Shown here piece after piece: positions 29,218 through 39,075 of a stretch of 64,000 bases of DNA. The stretch spans positions 124,001 through 188,000 of the forward strand of contig JAURFD010000002.1 of the NCBI GenBank assembly GCA_030827125.1, written 5' to 3'. Source of the DNA: Candidatus Nanopelagicales bacterium (GTDB taxonomy: Bacteria > Actinomycetota > Actinomycetes > S36-B12). The position numbers and the translations under genes were made by a program. Below the pieces are notes generated by a model. It did no database searches. It was given only the letters and a program-made list of their open reading frames with translations, and was not told the origin of the DNA. Within the stretch, counting starts at the first letter, position 1; every line of letters begins with the position of its first letter.

Positions 29218-30132
29218 GTGACGGAGCTGGCAGGTCCGGCTCAGCGCCCCCGGACGATTCGACGCAGCATGGCCGGCTACGTGGCTATCACCAAGCCGCG
29301 AATCATCGAACTGCTCCTGGTCACCACTGTCCCGACGATGATCTTGGCGTCGGGCGGTTGGCCCGATCTTCGCGTGGCCATCGCGGTGCTCGTTGGCGGA
29401 ACCCTCGCCGCGGGCGGTGCAAATGCCTTCAACAGCGTTTACGACCGCGACATCGACGCGGTCATGCGCCGCACGCAGCACAGGCCGGTGGCCTCGGGTG
29501 AGATTTCGGCGGCCGGTGGGGTCGTGTGGGCGACGCTGCTGTCGATCGCCAGTCTGGTGATCCTCACGGTGTACGCCAATGTTCTCGCGGCAGCGCTCGC
29601 GCTCGCAGCGATCGTTTTCTATGCCGTGGGTTACACGATGATTCTTAAGCGGCGCACCGCCCAGAACATCGTCTGGGGCGGCGCCGCGGGATGTATGCCC
29701 GTCCTCATCGCGTGGGCAGCCGTCACCGGCACCCTGACCTGGGCTCCGGTGATCCTCTTCCTCATCATTTTCTGGTGGACGCCGCCGCATTACTGGCCGT
29801 TGTCACTGCGCTACCGAGACGACTACGCCGCCGCCGGCGTTCCGATGCTCCCGGTGGTTGCGGAGCGTCCGGTGGTCATGCGCCAGATCACGATCTACTC
29901 CTGGGCCATGGTCCTCACGTCCCTGGTGCTCATCCCCGTGGCTCCCATGGGCTGGGTCTACATCGTGGGTTCGGTCCTCCTCGGGGCGGTTTTCCTGTGG
30001 GAGGCCCACGCTCTCGGTCGGCGCGTGCGTCGTGGCGACGATGATGTCCGGCCCATGCGCCTGTTCCACTGGTCGATTACCTATCTGGCGCTGCTTTTCC
30101 TCGCGGTCGCGATCGACCCGTTCGTCGGCTAG
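29218..30132 (+). CDS. ctaB: Protoheme IX farnesyltransferase (heme O synthase)
   Basis: Membrane prenyltransferase that adds a farnesyl group to heme B for cytochrome oxidase. The 304 residues show about nine hydrophobic helices. The first allylic-diphosphate motif is NAFNSVYDRDIDAVMRRTQ; the second conserved loop has YTMILKRRTAQN and WWTPPHYWPLSLRYRDDY. It is divergent from the tkt operon and converges on ctaA, whose product acts next. The last four bases (CTAG) are shared between the two stop codons. Confidence 0.96.
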   Translation: MTELAGPAQRPRTIRRSMAGYVAITKPRIIELLLVTTVPTMILASGGWPDLRVAIAVLVGGTLAAGGANAFNSVYDRDIDAVMRRTQHRPVASGEISAAGGVVWATLLSIASLVILTVYANVLAAALALAAIVFYAVGYTMILKRRTAQNIVWGGAAGCMPVLIAWAAVTGTLTWAPVILFLIIFWWTPPHYWPLSLRYRDDYAAAGVPMLPVVAERPVVMRQITIYSWAMVLTSLVLIPVAPMGWVYIVGSVLLGAVFLWEAHALGRRVRRGDDDVRPMRLFHWSITYLALLFLAVAIDPFVG

Positions 30133-31076
30133 TTCGCCACCGGGCTCGCGCCAGTCTTTGCGGGGCCCAGGGTCAGCAACTGCATGACGGCCAGCATCCA
30201 CACAACACAGGCTCCGAGCATGTGGATGGCGACCAGAATCCACGGGAGTCCAGTGAAGTACTGGCCATAGCCGATGACGCCCTGGACGACGGCGATGGCG
30301 AGCAACGTCCAGATGACCTTTTGTGCCCGCTCCGGGCCGTTGGTGACCTTGAGGGCGATGGCTGCACCGATGAGCAGACCGAGGAACAGCAGGACCGTGT
30401 CGGCGTGCAGCCAGGACACCGTGCGCGGGTCCAGGCCGAAGCGAGCCTCAGACTCCGCATCACCGGAGTGCGGACCGCTCCCTGTCACGATGACTCCGAG
30501 CACCACGACGAGAGCGGTGACGGCGACAAGGATCCTGCTGAGAAGTCGGATCTCCCGGCGGACGGGAGGGTTGCTGACGAACGGCCACGCGGGTGACGCG
30601 CGCATGACGAGCACCGTGGTGCCGGCGATAATCGCCATGGAGACGAGGAAGTGACCGCCGACGGCCCACGGACTCAGACCCGTGAGCACGGTGATGCCGC
30701 CGAGGACCGCCTGAACGACAGTCCCCACGATGGGAATGGCCGCGAGGAGCACCAGATCGGTGCGCCCGCGATGCCGGCGCCACCAGGCCACGGCTCCGAC
30801 GATGGCGGCAATCGCCAGCAGGCCCAGCACGAAGGTGAGGAGGCGGTTGCCGAATTCGACGTACTTGTGCCACGCCTCTTCCTGACGCGAGGTGGGCACA
30901 TAGGAGCCCTCGACGCACTCGGGCCACGTCGGGCAGCCAAGACCCGACCCGGTCAGGCGAACGATGCCCCCGGTGACCACGATTCCGATCTGCGCCACAA
31001 GGTTGGCGATGAAGATGCCGCGAAGCCACCGCGGGGCGGTCACTGTGCGAGTCATGGACGAGGCAACCGACACCAT
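30129..31076 (-). CDS. ctaA: Heme A synthase (COX15/CtaA family)
   Basis: Converts heme O to heme A in the membrane. The 315 residues carry about eight hydrophobic helices. RLTGSGLGCPTWPEC holds the cysteine pair seen in actinobacterial and Bacillus CtaA. Heme-ligand histidines lie in AWHKYVEFGNRL, VGGHFLVSM, WLHADTVLLF and VAIHMLGA. Two starts are possible, ATG 31076 and ATG 31055. TAGTCT exactly six bases before 31076 favours the longer, leaderless form. Confidence 0.94.
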   Translation of the reverse strand: MVSVASSMTRTVTAPRWLRGIFIANLVAQIGIVVTGGIVRLTGSGLGCPTWPECVEGSYVPTSRQEEAWHKYVEFGNRLLTFVLGLLAIAAIVGAVAWWRRHRGRTDLVLLAAIPIVGTVVQAVLGGITVLTGLSPWAVGGHFLVSMAIIAGTTVLVMRASPAWPFVSNPPVRREIRLLSRILVAVTALVVVLGVIVTGSGPHSGDAESEARFGLDPRTVSWLHADTVLLFLGLLIGAAIALKVTNGPERAQKVIWTLLAIAVVQGVIGYGQYFTGLPWILVAIHMLGACVVWMLAVMQLLTLGPAKTGASPVAN

Positions 31077-31082
31077 TCCGCC

Positions 31083-31088
31083 AGACTA
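31083..31088 (-). promoter_or_regulatory. Leaderless -10 element for ctaA
   Basis: TAGTCT on the minus strand, then GGCGGA, then the ctaA ATG. It lies just after the stop codon of the upstream ABC permease gene. Confidence 0.68.
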
Positions 31089-31098
31089 CGCGGACTGC

Positions 31099-31866
31099 TC
31101 AGGACCAGCGAAAGGTACGCCGGGCAATCAGCCCACCAGCAACGGTCCACACGGCCAGGAGAGCGATGGCGATGGCGACGCTGCCCTCGCCGGAGGCAAG
31201 GATCCCGCGTAGCGCGTCGCCGAGCGCCGCACTCGGCAGCGCCGACACAATGGTGGACAAGGGGCCGGGGAGCGAACTTGGCGGCCACGCGGTCCCGCCG
31301 GCCACAAGGAGCACGAGGAAGACTGCGTTCGCCACGGCGAGTGTGGCCTCGGCCCGCAGCGCGCCAGCCAGGGCGAATCCGAGAGCACCCAGTGCGAAGG
31401 TGCCCAGCAGCAGGATCGGGATGATCAGCAGATCGGCTGGTTCTGGTCGCCACCCGAGGAATGCCGCGGTGACACCGAGGACCATGGTCTGGATCGCCAC
31501 CGTCGCCACAGTGGCTAGTGCCTTGGCCGCGAGGATGGAGGTTCGCGACAGGGGAGTGGTGGCCAGCAGCAACAGGGCACCGGATCTGCGATCAAATCCC
31601 ACACCGATCGCCAGTGAGGTGAAAGCACTGGACAGAACAGCGACGGCGAGTACTCCGGCCAACGCCGTATCGATGCGCGAGGCACCGGCTGCGGTGGTGA
31701 GCGGCAGTGCCGTGGCAAGGGTCAACCCGAGGAGCAAGCCGACCGGGATGAGGATGGTGAGCAGCAGTTGCTCCCCATTGCGGAACAGGACCCGCAACTC
31801 GAATCCGGCTTGGGTTCCGACGAGGCGCGCCATCGATGGCGTCGGGTGCGCTGTTGACGTCGTCAC
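31099..31866 (-). CDS. ABC-2 type transporter permease
   Basis: A 255-residue permease with about six hydrophobic helices and no catalytic motifs. It lacks a signal peptide, as usual for ABC-2 exporters. The GTG at 31866 overlaps the stop of the ATPase gene (GTGA). A longer frame reaching 32004 lies inside the ATPase gene and is rejected. Adjacency to ctaA and ctaB is common in actinobacteria and suggests a role linked to heme or cytochrome oxidase assembly, but the substrate cannot be read from the sequence. Confidence 0.85.
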   Translation of the reverse strand: MTTSTAHPTPSMARLVGTQAGFELRVLFRNGEQLLLTILIPVGLLLGLTLATALPLTTAAGASRIDTALAGVLAVAVLSSAFTSLAIGVGFDRRSGALLLLATTPLSRTSILAAKALATVATVAIQTMVLGVTAAFLGWRPEPADLLIIPILLLGTFALGALGFALAGALRAEATLAVANAVFLVLLVAGGTAWPPSSLPGPLSTIVSALPSAALGDALRGILASGEGSVAIAIALLAVWTVAGGLIARRTFRWS

Positions 31867-32798
31867 TCGGTCCCTCCACCGGTAAGGCGTCGATAGGCAT
31901 CGGCGAGGGTCTCGCGCCCCGCGTGCATGCGTGTCGGCGCGTCTCCATGCTGGGCACACCACGACGACACAGTGGCGAGAATCTGTGGATCGGCCGACCC
32001 CCACACGCGGTAGTCCCCGGGAGCCCGCTCCTCAACCGTGCACCGCGAGGGCAACGCACGAGCCAACGCGGCAATGTCCAGATGTGGTCGTGCCGCGAAA
32101 TCGATGCGCTCGGCTGAGTCGGCCGTCAACGACCCGACGGTTCCCTCCGCCACGGCGTGCCCCCGGGCCATCACGGTGAGGTGATCGGCGAGAGCCTCGG
32201 CCTCGTCGAGCAAGTGGGTGGAGAGCAACACGGCCACCCCCTGGGCGCGCAGAGCGCGGATCATTCCCGCCACGACGTCACGACCCTCGTGATCCAGGCC
32301 CGCGGTGGGCTCGTCAAGAAGGACCAGTTCCGGCGTACCCACGAGGGCGCAGGCGAGGCTTACGCGTCGTCGTTCGCCTCCCGAGAGCCGTCGAATCGTG
32401 GTGCGGCCCAGCTCGGAGAGGCGAAGTGCTTCGATGAGTGGTTCGGCTGACGGACGGTCGCCGCGCAGAACCGCCACGTGCCGGACCATTTCAGCCGCGT
32501 GTGCTCCCGTGGGGAGTCCGTCGTCTTGGAGCATCACGCCCACCCGAGCCCGAGCGGTCGCGCGACCGGGTACGCCGCCGAGCACCTCCACCCGACCTGC
32601 CGAGGGGGTCAGGAGTCCCGCGAGGACACCAATCGTGGTCGACTTCCCCGCGCCGTTGGGTCCAAGGAGCCCCGTGACCGCCCCCGGGGGGATCTCCAGG
32701 TCGAGGCCATCGACTGCCCGCTTCGCCCCGAAAGTGACGACGAGCCCGCGAGTTCGGGCCGCAGCCCGGTCCGGGTGGTCGTCGGGCGCGGAGGTCAC
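31863..32798 (-). CDS. ABC transporter ATP-binding protein
   Basis: A 311-residue ATPase partner of the permease that follows it. It has Walker A GPNGAGKST, signature LSGGERRR, Walker B LVLLDEPTAGLD and the switch histidine in LLSTHLLDEAEAL. An extra C-terminal domain of about 90 residues is typical of the DrrA/CcmA-like exporter class. The GTG start follows a TAGACT hexamer by six bases. It is divergent from sufR. Confidence 0.92.
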   Translation of the reverse strand: MTSAPDDHPDRAAARTRGLVVTFGAKRAVDGLDLEIPPGAVTGLLGPNGAGKSTTIGVLAGLLTPSAGRVEVLGGVPGRATARARVGVMLQDDGLPTGAHAAEMVRHVAVLRGDRPSAEPLIEALRLSELGRTTIRRLSGGERRRVSLACALVGTPELVLLDEPTAGLDHEGRDVVAGMIRALRAQGVAVLLSTHLLDEAEALADHLTVMARGHAVAEGTVGSLTADSAERIDFAARPHLDIAALARALPSRCTVEERAPGDYRVWGSADPQILATVSSWCAQHGDAPTRMHAGRETLADAYRRLTGGGTE

Positions 32799-32804
32799 CG
32801 GCTG

Positions 32805-32810
32805 AGTCTA
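32805..32810 (-). promoter_or_regulatory. Leaderless -10 element for the ABC exporter operon
   Basis: TAGACT on the minus strand, then CAGCCG, then GTG 32798. A possible -35, TTGCTC, lies at 32830-32835 with a 19-base spacer. Confidence 0.68.
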
Positions 32811-32954
32811 GGGCGGGATGCCGATGGCCGAGCAACGGCGCTCTTGCCCTGGAAAACCACGGTCTACGCGACCAACAGCGGGGTTTTTCGGCGGGCGAAG
32901 GCGGTCGGAGCCATCCCAGATGAAAGCCAGAAACGTCCTACGAGGACCCCAGTG

Positions 32955-32982
32955 TTGCGCTTCTGGCGATTTGCGACACACT
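32955..32982 (+). promoter_or_regulatory. Candidate promoter of the sufR-suf operon
   Basis: TTGCGC (32955-32960), a 16-base spacer and CACACT (32977-32982), then six bases and the sufR GTG. This predicts a leaderless transcript. Between here and the divergent ABC promoter is about 140 bases with a 5-bp hairpin (GTCCT/AGGAC at 32935-32947) but no gene. Confidence 0.5.
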
Positions 32983-32992
32983 AGAGGGGTGA
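32978..32992 (+). promoter_or_regulatory. Candidate SufR operator
   Basis: ACACT-N5-GGTGA overlaps the -10 element and the sufR start codon. From memory, the site reported for M. tuberculosis SufR is ACACT-N5-TGTGA; this differs at one base. Binding here would block transcription, giving autorepression. Functional assignment is inference. Confidence 0.35.
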
Positions 32993-33651
32993 AATTCCCC
33001 GGCACCGGCGCTGAGCGGGTGGCTCGTGCCCTCCTGGAGGGGGGACCGGCCACCGCCGCTGAGCTGGCTTGCCGATTGGAGATTTCCCCGGGACTGGTGC
33101 GCCGGCACCTAGACAGCCTCACGGCGCAGGGTCTCGTTGACGCGAGCGACCGTCGACCCTTCGGACCTGAACCGGTGCGTGGACGTGGCCGACCCGCGCG
33201 CGTCTTTGCCCTCACCGACGCCGGCAGTCACGCATTTGACCTCGATTACGACGACCTTGCGCTCGCGGCCCTCGCCTTCCTTGAGGAGCGCGGCGGGCAG
33301 GATGCCATTCGCGAGTTTGCCCGGCAGCGGGCCCGCACCCTCGTAACCCGTCACCAAGCGGTCGAGGAGACTTTGCCAGGGGAGGAGCGGCTGGAGGCGC
33401 TGGCCGAGGCGCTCACCGCGGATGGTTTCGTCGCCAACACCGTCCAGACGGATGCGGGCCCCCAGTTATGTCAGCACCATTGCCCGGTGCGACATGTCGC
33501 GGCGCGCTACCCACAACTCTGCGAGGCCGAGACCGAGGCCTTCGAAGAGATTCTCGACACCCACGTCCTGCGCCTGGCCACCATCGGCCGAGGCGACGGC
33601 ATCTGCACGACCTTGGTTCCCGCCCTCATGACACGGAGGAACACCGCATGA
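32989..33651 (+). CDS. sufR: Iron-sulfur-sensing repressor SufR
   Basis: A 220-residue transcription regulator that leads the suf operon. The N-terminal winged helix-turn-helix spans about residues 5-75 ([20 protein letters not shown]). The C-terminal cysteines are [21 protein letters not shown], the expected ligand set for an iron-sulfur cluster. In homologues the clustered form represses suf and loss of the cluster relieves it. The GTG at 32989 sits six bases after a -10-like element. A longer frame from 32818 would add 57 unconserved residues over the promoter. The stop overlaps the sufB ATG. Confidence 0.92.
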   Translation: MKFPGTGAERVARALLEGGPATAAELACRLEISPGLVRRHLDSLTAQGLVDASDRRPFGPEPVRGRGRPARVFALTDAGSHAFDLDYDDLALAALAFLEERGGQDAIREFARQRARTLVTRHQAVEETLPGEERLEALAEALTADGFVANTVQTDAGPQLCQHHCPVRHVAARYPQLCEAETEAFEEILDTHVLRLATIGRGDGICTTLVPALMTRRNTA

Positions 33652-35060
33652 CCGCATCGACACATCCCGAGCTCGACGGACTTGGCCGCTACGAATACGG
33701 GTGGCATGACAAGGACGTCGCGGGTGCCACCGCGCGACGTGGACTCAATGAGGACGTCGTGCGTGAGATCAGCGCGCTCAAGGACGAGCCAGAGTGGATG
33801 CTGGATCTGCGTCTCAAGGGACTCAAGCTCTTCGAGCGCAAGCCGATGCCGACCTGGGGATCGAACCTCAGCAATATCGACTTCGACACCATCAAGTATT
33901 TCGTGCGGTCCACCGAGAAGCAGGCCAATTCCTGGGAGGACCTCCCCGACGACATCAAGAGCACCTACGACCGCCTGGGCATCCCAGAGGCAGAGAAGCA
34001 GCGATTGGTTGCCGGCGTCGCGGCCCAGTACGAGTCCGAGGTGGTCTACCACAAGATCCGTGAGGATCTCGAGGAGCAGGGTGTCATCTTCCTCGACACG
34101 GATACCGGCTTGAAGCAGCATCCGGAGCTGTTCCAGGAATACTTCGCGTCGGTGATCCCGGTGGGTGACAACAAATTCGCTGCGCTGAACACCGCGGTGT
34201 GGTCTGGTGGGTCCTTCATCTACGTTCCCCCGGGCGTGCACGTGGACATCCCGCTGCAAGCGTACTTCCGCATCAACACGGAGAACATGGGTCAGTTTGA
34301 GCGGACGCTGATCCTCGTCGATGAGGATGCCTACGTCCACTACGTCGAGGGCTGCACCGCCCCGATCTACTCGTCAGACTCGCTTCACTCGGCTGTCGTG
34401 GAGATCGTGGTGAAGAAGGGTGGTCGCTGCCGTTACACAACCATTCAGAATTGGTCGACCAACGTCTACAACCTGGTGACGAAGCGAGCCGCGGCTCACG
34501 AAGGTGCCACCATGGAATGGATCGACGGCAACCTAGGATCCAAGGTCACGATGAAGTACCCCGCGGTGTGGATGCTTGGGGAGCACGCGAAGGGCGAGAC
34601 GCTCTCCATCGCCTTCGCCGGTGAGGGCCAGCACCAGGATGCCGGATCCAAGATGGTGCATGCTGCCCCCAACACCTCGTCCACGATCATCAGCAAGTCG
34701 GTTGCGCGTGGTGGTGGTCGTACGTCGTATCGGGGTCTCGTGCAGGTTCTCGAAGGTGCCACCGGATCCAAGAGCACCGTAAAGTGCGATGCCCTCCTCG
34801 TCGATGACATCAGCCGCAGCGACACGTATCCGTACGTCGATGTTCGCGAGGACGACGTGGCCATGGGTCATGAGGCAACGGTCAGCAAGATCAGCGAGGA
34901 GCAACTCTTCTACCTGATGTCGCGTGGACTCACCGAGGACGAGGCCATGGCCATGATCGTTCGCGGATTCATTGAGCCGATCGCGCGTGAGTTGCCGATG
35001 GAGTACGCCCTCGAGCTCAATCGACTCATCGAACTTCAGATGGAAGGGGCCGTGGGCTAA
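33648..35060 (+). CDS. sufB: Fe-S cluster assembly scaffold protein SufB
   Basis: Scaffold subunit of the SufBCD complex on which iron-sulfur clusters form. The 470 residues show the SufB pattern, including [21 protein letters not shown] and [17 protein letters not shown] begins the protein at the ATG overlapping the sufR stop, with GGAGG at 33635-33639. No intein interrupts it, unlike the well-known insertion in some mycobacterial sufB genes. The last base of its TAA is the first base of the sufD ATG. Confidence 0.97.
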   Translation: MTASTHPELDGLGRYEYGWHDKDVAGATARRGLNEDVVREISALKDEPEWMLDLRLKGLKLFERKPMPTWGSNLSNIDFDTIKYFVRSTEKQANSWEDLPDDIKSTYDRLGIPEAEKQRLVAGVAAQYESEVVYHKIREDLEEQGVIFLDTDTGLKQHPELFQEYFASVIPVGDNKFAALNTAVWSGGSFIYVPPGVHVDIPLQAYFRINTENMGQFERTLILVDEDAYVHYVEGCTAPIYSSDSLHSAVVEIVVKKGGRCRYTTIQNWSTNVYNLVTKRAAAHEGATMEWIDGNLGSKVTMKYPAVWMLGEHAKGETLSIAFAGEGQHQDAGSKMVHAAPNTSSTIISKSVARGGGRTSYRGLVQVLEGATGSKSTVKCDALLVDDISRSDTYPYVDVREDDVAMGHEATVSKISEEQLFYLMSRGLTEDEAMAMIVRGFIEPIARELPMEYALELNRLIELQMEGAVG

Positions 35061-36205
35061 TGCCAGCCACTGTTCCCGCGGTCGACCTCGCACCACGCGT
35101 CTTCTCGCGTGACGTCGCCGACCACTTGGTCCCCACCGGGCGTGAAGAGGAGTGGCGCTTTACGCCGCTGAAGCGGTTGAGGGGCCTCACGGACGGGTCT
35201 GCCGTCCTCGAGTCGACGCCAGCGATCGATGTCGTCGCGGAAGGCTTCACGGTCGACACCGTCGCCATGGACGATCCGCGCGTGGGTGCCTCCTTGACGC
35301 CCTCCGACATCATTGCTGCGCGCGCGATGAGCGTGGCTCCGGCAGCCACCGTCCTCGCGCTTGCGGCCGAGGGATCTGGGCGTGCAGATGTGACCATTGA
35401 TGGTCGCGGAGCAGGTGCGTCGCACCTCATCATTGAATTCGGACCCTTCAGTGCCGGCACGGTCGTTGTCCGCCATCGCGGACACGCGACACTGGCGCAG
35501 GCTGTCGAAATCCGAGTCGCCGACAGCGCCTCCGGCACGGTGGTCTTCTGGCAGGACTGGGATCGCGACACGGTGCATGCGGCCACCCACCACGCCCAGC
35601 TTGGGCGCGATGCGCGGCTCATGATGGGACATATCACCCTCGGGGGCGATCTCGTGCGAATCCTGCCGCAGGTGTCCTACACCGCGACGGGGGGAGATGC
35701 AGAGCTTCTCGGCCTCACCTTCGCCGACGCGGGTCAGCATCTGGAGAGCCGGGTCTTCGTCGATCACGACACTCCGCAGTGCCGCAGCTCAGTCCTCTAC
35801 AAGAGTGCGCTCCAGGGCGACGAGGCCCACACAGTATGGGTCGGCGATGTACTGGTCCGTGCCGAGGCCACCGGCATTGATACGTACGAGGTCAATCGCA
35901 ACTTGATCCTCACTGACGGGGCTCGTGCCGACTCGGTCCCGAATCTCGAACTTGAGACGGGCGAAATCGTCGGCGCCGGTCACGCCAGTGCCACGGGTCG
36001 CTTCGATGACGAGCAGTTGTTCTATCTCCAGGCCCGGGGTATTCCGGCCGACTTGGCGCGCGTGCTGGTGGTCCGCGGCTTCTTCACCGATGTCCTCGGC
36101 CGCCTCGGGGTGCCGGAGATTGCCGACGAGGTCATGTCGACCGTGGATTCCCGGTTGGGCATCGACCGTGTCGCCGCGGGCCTGCTGGAGGAGGAGGCCG
36201 AGTGA
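35060..36205 (+). CDS. sufD: Fe-S cluster assembly protein SufD
   Basis: Partner of SufB in the SufBCD scaffold complex. The 381 residues include the N-terminal GREEEWRFTPLKRL, which is diagnostic for SufD, and the beta-helix core ending in GHASATGRFDDEQLFYLQARGI, shared with SufB. The C-terminal helical region follows. The ATG overlaps the sufB TAA by one base. The GTG of the downstream ferredoxin overlaps its stop. Confidence 0.96.
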   Translation: MPATVPAVDLAPRVFSRDVADHLVPTGREEEWRFTPLKRLRGLTDGSAVLESTPAIDVVAEGFTVDTVAMDDPRVGASLTPSDIIAARAMSVAPAATVLALAAEGSGRADVTIDGRGAGASHLIIEFGPFSAGTVVVRHRGHATLAQAVEIRVADSASGTVVFWQDWDRDTVHAATHHAQLGRDARLMMGHITLGGDLVRILPQVSYTATGGDAELLGLTFADAGQHLESRVFVDHDTPQCRSSVLYKSALQGDEAHTVWVGDVLVRAEATGIDTYEVNRNLILTDGARADSVPNLELETGEIVGAGHASATGRFDDEQLFYLQARGIPADLARVLVVRGFFTDVLGRLGVPEIADEVMSTVDSRLGIDRVAAGLLEEEAE

Positions 36206-36537
36206 GCATGATCGATGTGTGCGCCGTGGGGGATATCCCCATGGACGGCGCCCTTCAAGTACGCGCGGGTGAGCACCAGGTCGCCGTGGCCCGGACCGAG
36301 GAGGGCGTCTACGCCATCCTTGACGTGTGCTCCCACGCAGACGTCGCATTGAGTGAAGGCGATGTCGACGATTGCAGTATCGAGTGCTGGCTCCACGGCT
36401 CTCGTTTTGATCTACGCACCGGCGAGGCGTTGAGCCTCCCGGCGACCGCCCCCGTCCCCGTCTTCGCCGTCGAGATCAGCGGCACCGATGACACCGCCCG
36501 CGTGCTCGTCGCCGAGCACCCCGTTATTGCCGAATGA
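36202..36537 (+). CDS. Rieske-type [2Fe-2S] ferredoxin of the suf operon
   Basis: A 111-residue soluble protein. [11 protein letters not shown] and CWLHGSRFD supply CxH and CxxH, the ligands of a Rieske-type cluster as in dioxygenase ferredoxins. Such a gene between sufD and sufC is typical of actinobacteria. It may carry electrons for cluster assembly or act as a first cluster acceptor; neither is shown by sequence. There is no signal peptide, unlike the Rieske lipoprotein at 11878. Confidence 0.9.
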   Translation: MSMIDVCAVGDIPMDGALQVRAGEHQVAVARTEEGVYAILDVCSHADVALSEGDVDDCSIECWLHGSRFDLRTGEALSLPATAPVPVFAVEISGTDDTARVLVAEHPVIAE

Positions 36538-36548
36538 GCAGGAGCATC

Positions 36549-37313
36549 ATGTCCACCCTTGAAATTCACAACCTGCACGCCAGTGTGGAGACCGACGGCG
36601 GGGAGCGTGAGATCCTGCGAGGGGTCGACCTGACCGTGAGCAGTGGTCAGACCCATGCGGTGATGGGCCCCAACGGTTCGGGCAAGTCCACTCTGGCCTA
36701 TGTGATCGCTGGGCACCCGAAATACAAGGTCACCGACGGCACCATCACGCTCGACGGCGCCAACGTGCTCGAGATGAGCGTCGACGAGCGTGCCCGAGCC
36801 GGACTCTTCCTGGCCATGCAGTACCCGGTGGAGATCCCCGGAGTGTCCGTGTCGAACTTCCTGCGCACTTCGGCCACCGCGGTTCGCGGAGAGGCACCCA
36901 AGCTGCGCCTGTGGATCAAAGAGGTCAAGGAGTCCATGGCGGCACTGTCCATGGATCCGAGCTTCGCCGACCGCAGTGTCAATGAAGGCTTCTCCGGTGG
37001 TGAGAAGAAGCGCCACGAAATCCTGCAACTCGAGTTGCTCAAGCCCAAGATCGCCGTCCTCGACGAGACGGATTCCGGTTTGGACGTTGATGCCCTGCGT
37101 ATCGTGTCCGAGGGCGTCAACCGGTTCCAGGCTGACGGCACCACCGGCACTCTGCTGATCACGCACTACACGCGCATCCTTCGCTACATTCATCCGGATT
37201 TCGTGCACGTCTTCGTCGACGGTCGCATCGTGGAGAGCGGCGGCCCCGAACTCGCCACCCAGCTGGAGGAGCACGGTTACGAGCGATTCGCCAGGGCGGG
37301 CTCGGGAGCGTGA
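36549..37313 (+). CDS. sufC: Fe-S cluster assembly ATPase SufC
   Basis: ABC-type ATPase that energises the SufBCD complex. The 254 residues have Walker [10 protein letters not shown], the family segment [13 protein letters not shown], signature [10 protein letters not shown] and Walker [13 protein letters not shown]. Two ATGs are possible: 36534, which overlaps the upstream stop, and 36549. I chose 36549 because AGGAG lies at 36540-36544 and homologues begin MSTLEI. The stop overlaps sufS. Confidence 0.96.
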   Translation: MSTLEIHNLHASVETDGGEREILRGVDLTVSSGQTHAVMGPNGSGKSTLAYVIAGHPKYKVTDGTITLDGANVLEMSVDERARAGLFLAMQYPVEIPGVSVSNFLRTSATAVRGEAPKLRLWIKEVKESMAALSMDPSFADRSVNEGFSGGEKKRHEILQLELLKPKIAVLDETDSGLDVDALRIVSEGVNRFQADGTTGTLLITHYTRILRYIHPDFVHVFVDGRIVESGGPELATQLEEHGYERFARAGSGA

Positions 37314-38614
37314 GCATCACCGCTAGCGCCTCGGGCTTGGACGCCCAGGCCCTCCGCGCCCAGTTCCCGATCCTCGACCGTGAGGTCCGGGGTGGTGGCC
37401 GGTTGATCTACCTCGACTCTGCCGCGACCACGCAGAAGCCGCTGGCGGTGCTCGACGCAGAACGGGACTACTACCTCACCAGCAATGCCGCGGTTCATCG
37501 TGGCGCCCATCAGCTCGCCGAAGAAGCTACCGAGGCATTCGAAGGTTCGCGGGCTCGCATCGCAGCATTCGTGGGGGCGCGGGCGGACGATCTCGTCTTC
37601 ACGCGCAATGCCACGGAGTCGCTCAACCTCATGGCCTATGCGTTCAGCAATGCCACGGCCAAGAGTCGGATGGGCGAGATCCTGCCCGAGGCCACACGAC
37701 GTTTTGTCCTCGAGCCGGGTGACGAGATCGTGGTCACGCAAATGGAGCATCACGCCAACCTCATCCCGTGGCAGGAGGTCTGCTCGAAGACCGGTGCTGT
37801 GCTTCGCTGGATCCCCTTGACGACTGAGGGCCGTCTCGATCTCGACAGTCTGCCGTCGGTCATCACGCCGCGCACTCGCGTGGTGGCGTTCACCCAGCAG
37901 TCGAACCTGCTGGGCACGATCAACCCGGTGTCGCCGATCGTTGATGCGGCCCGGGCAGTGGGAGCACTCGTCATCCTCGACGCGTGTCAGTCCGTGCCGC
38001 ACATGCCGATTGATGTCACATCTCTTGGGGTGGACGCCATTGCATGGAGTGGACACAAGATGCTCGGGCCTACCGGGATCGGCTGCCTGTGGGCTACGCC
38101 AGAGACACTCGACGCGATGCCCCCGTTCATCACCGGCGGGTCGATGATCGAGACCGTGACCATGGAGGCGTCCACCTTTGCCCCGCCACCCAAGAGATTC
38201 GAGGCCGGGGTCCCCATGGTGGCGCAGGCCGTCGGGCTAGCGGCGGCGTGTGACTTCCTCGCCGAGGTCGGGATGGATCGTGTGGCCGAACACGAGCGTC
38301 AACTGACCGCCCACGCGCTAGACCGGCTCGCGCATGAGCCTGGGGTACGCATTGTCGGTCCGACCGACATGGTGATGCGCGGAAGCGCCATCTCCTTTGT
38401 CATGGACGGAGTGCATCCCCACGATGTCGGTCAGATTCTTGATGATCGGGGTATTGCCGTCCGAGTCGGGCACCACTGTGCTTGGCCGGGCTGTCGCGCG
38501 ATGGACGTGCCCGCGACCACGCGGATGTCGCCGTACGTCTACAACGACGAAGCGGATATTGACGCGTTCGTGGAAGCGCTGTCGGACGTCCGCAGGGTCT
38601 TTGGAGTGTCCTGA
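37310..38614 (+). CDS. sufS: Cysteine desulfurase SufS
   Basis: PLP enzyme that removes sulfur from cysteine for cluster assembly. The 434 residues include [11 protein letters not shown], the HHANLIPWQ segment that contacts PLP, the Schiff-base lysine in [14 protein letters not shown] and the catalytic cysteine in RVGHHCAWP. The short loop around that Cys places it in group II, which works with a SufU or SufE partner; sufU follows. The GTG overlaps the sufC stop and the TGA overlaps the sufU ATG. Confidence 0.97.
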   Translation: MSITASASGLDAQALRAQFPILDREVRGGGRLIYLDSAATTQKPLAVLDAERDYYLTSNAAVHRGAHQLAEEATEAFEGSRARIAAFVGARADDLVFTRNATESLNLMAYAFSNATAKSRMGEILPEATRRFVLEPGDEIVVTQMEHHANLIPWQEVCSKTGAVLRWIPLTTEGRLDLDSLPSVITPRTRVVAFTQQSNLLGTINPVSPIVDAARAVGALVILDACQSVPHMPIDVTSLGVDAIAWSGHKMLGPTGIGCLWATPETLDAMPPFITGGSMIETVTMEASTFAPPPKRFEAGVPMVAQAVGLAAACDFLAEVGMDRVAEHERQLTAHALDRLAHEPGVRIVGPTDMVMRGSAISFVMDGVHPHDVGQILDDRGIAVRVGHHCAWPGCRAMDVPATTRMSPYVYNDEADIDAFVEALSDVRRVFGVS

Positions 38615-39075
38615 TGGAAGACCTGTACCAAGAAATCATCCTGGATCACTATCGTCACCCGCAGGGTCGTGGATTGCGTGAGCCATTCGAGTCACAGGTA
38701 CACCACGTCAACCCGACCTGCGGCGATGAGATTGACCTGCGGCTGCATCTGGAGGAACGTGACGGCGTTCTGACGGTAGCCGATGTGTCCTACGACGGAC
38801 AGGGCTGCTCGATTTCGCAGGCCTCGGCGAGCGTGCTGTACGAGAACGTCAACGGGCTGCCCTTGGCCGATGCCCTGTACGCCCTGGACCGCTTCTCCGA
38901 GATGGTGACGTCCAAGGGTGAGATCGCCGGCGACGAAGACGTCCTCGGAGACGCCGTGGCATTCGGGGGCGTCGCCAAGTATCCGGCCCGGGTGAAGTGT
39001 GCCCTGCTCCCGTGGCTCGCATGGAAAGACGCCGTCGTCCAGGCGACGGAATCAATCGAAGGAGGCTCAGCGTGA
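38614..39075 (+). CDS. sufU: Zinc-dependent sulfurtransferase SufU
   Basis: A 153-residue IscU-like protein that accepts persulfide sulfur from SufS. The three cysteines are in NPTCGDEID, YDGQGCSIS and RVKCALLPW. The Asp after the first cysteine is the fourth zinc ligand in SufU proteins. YQEIILDHYRHPQGRG is the typical opening. It overlaps the sufS stop by one base and the sufT start by four. Confidence 0.95.
   Translation: MEDLYQEIILDHYRHPQGRGLREPFESQVHHVNPTCGDEIDLRLHLEERDGVLTVADVSYDGQGCSISQASASVLYENVNGLPLADALYALDRFSEMVTSKGEIAGDEDVLGDAVAFGGVAKYPARVKCALLPWLAWKDAVVQATESIEGGSA

Noticed and set aside
29172-29501. Open frame of 109 codons on the + strand starting at GTG 29172
   Set aside because: It is a shadow of ctaB in another frame with atypical composition.
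32818-32988. N-terminal extension of sufR of 57 codons
   Set aside because: It covers the likely promoter and operator, and homologues start near the winged helix.
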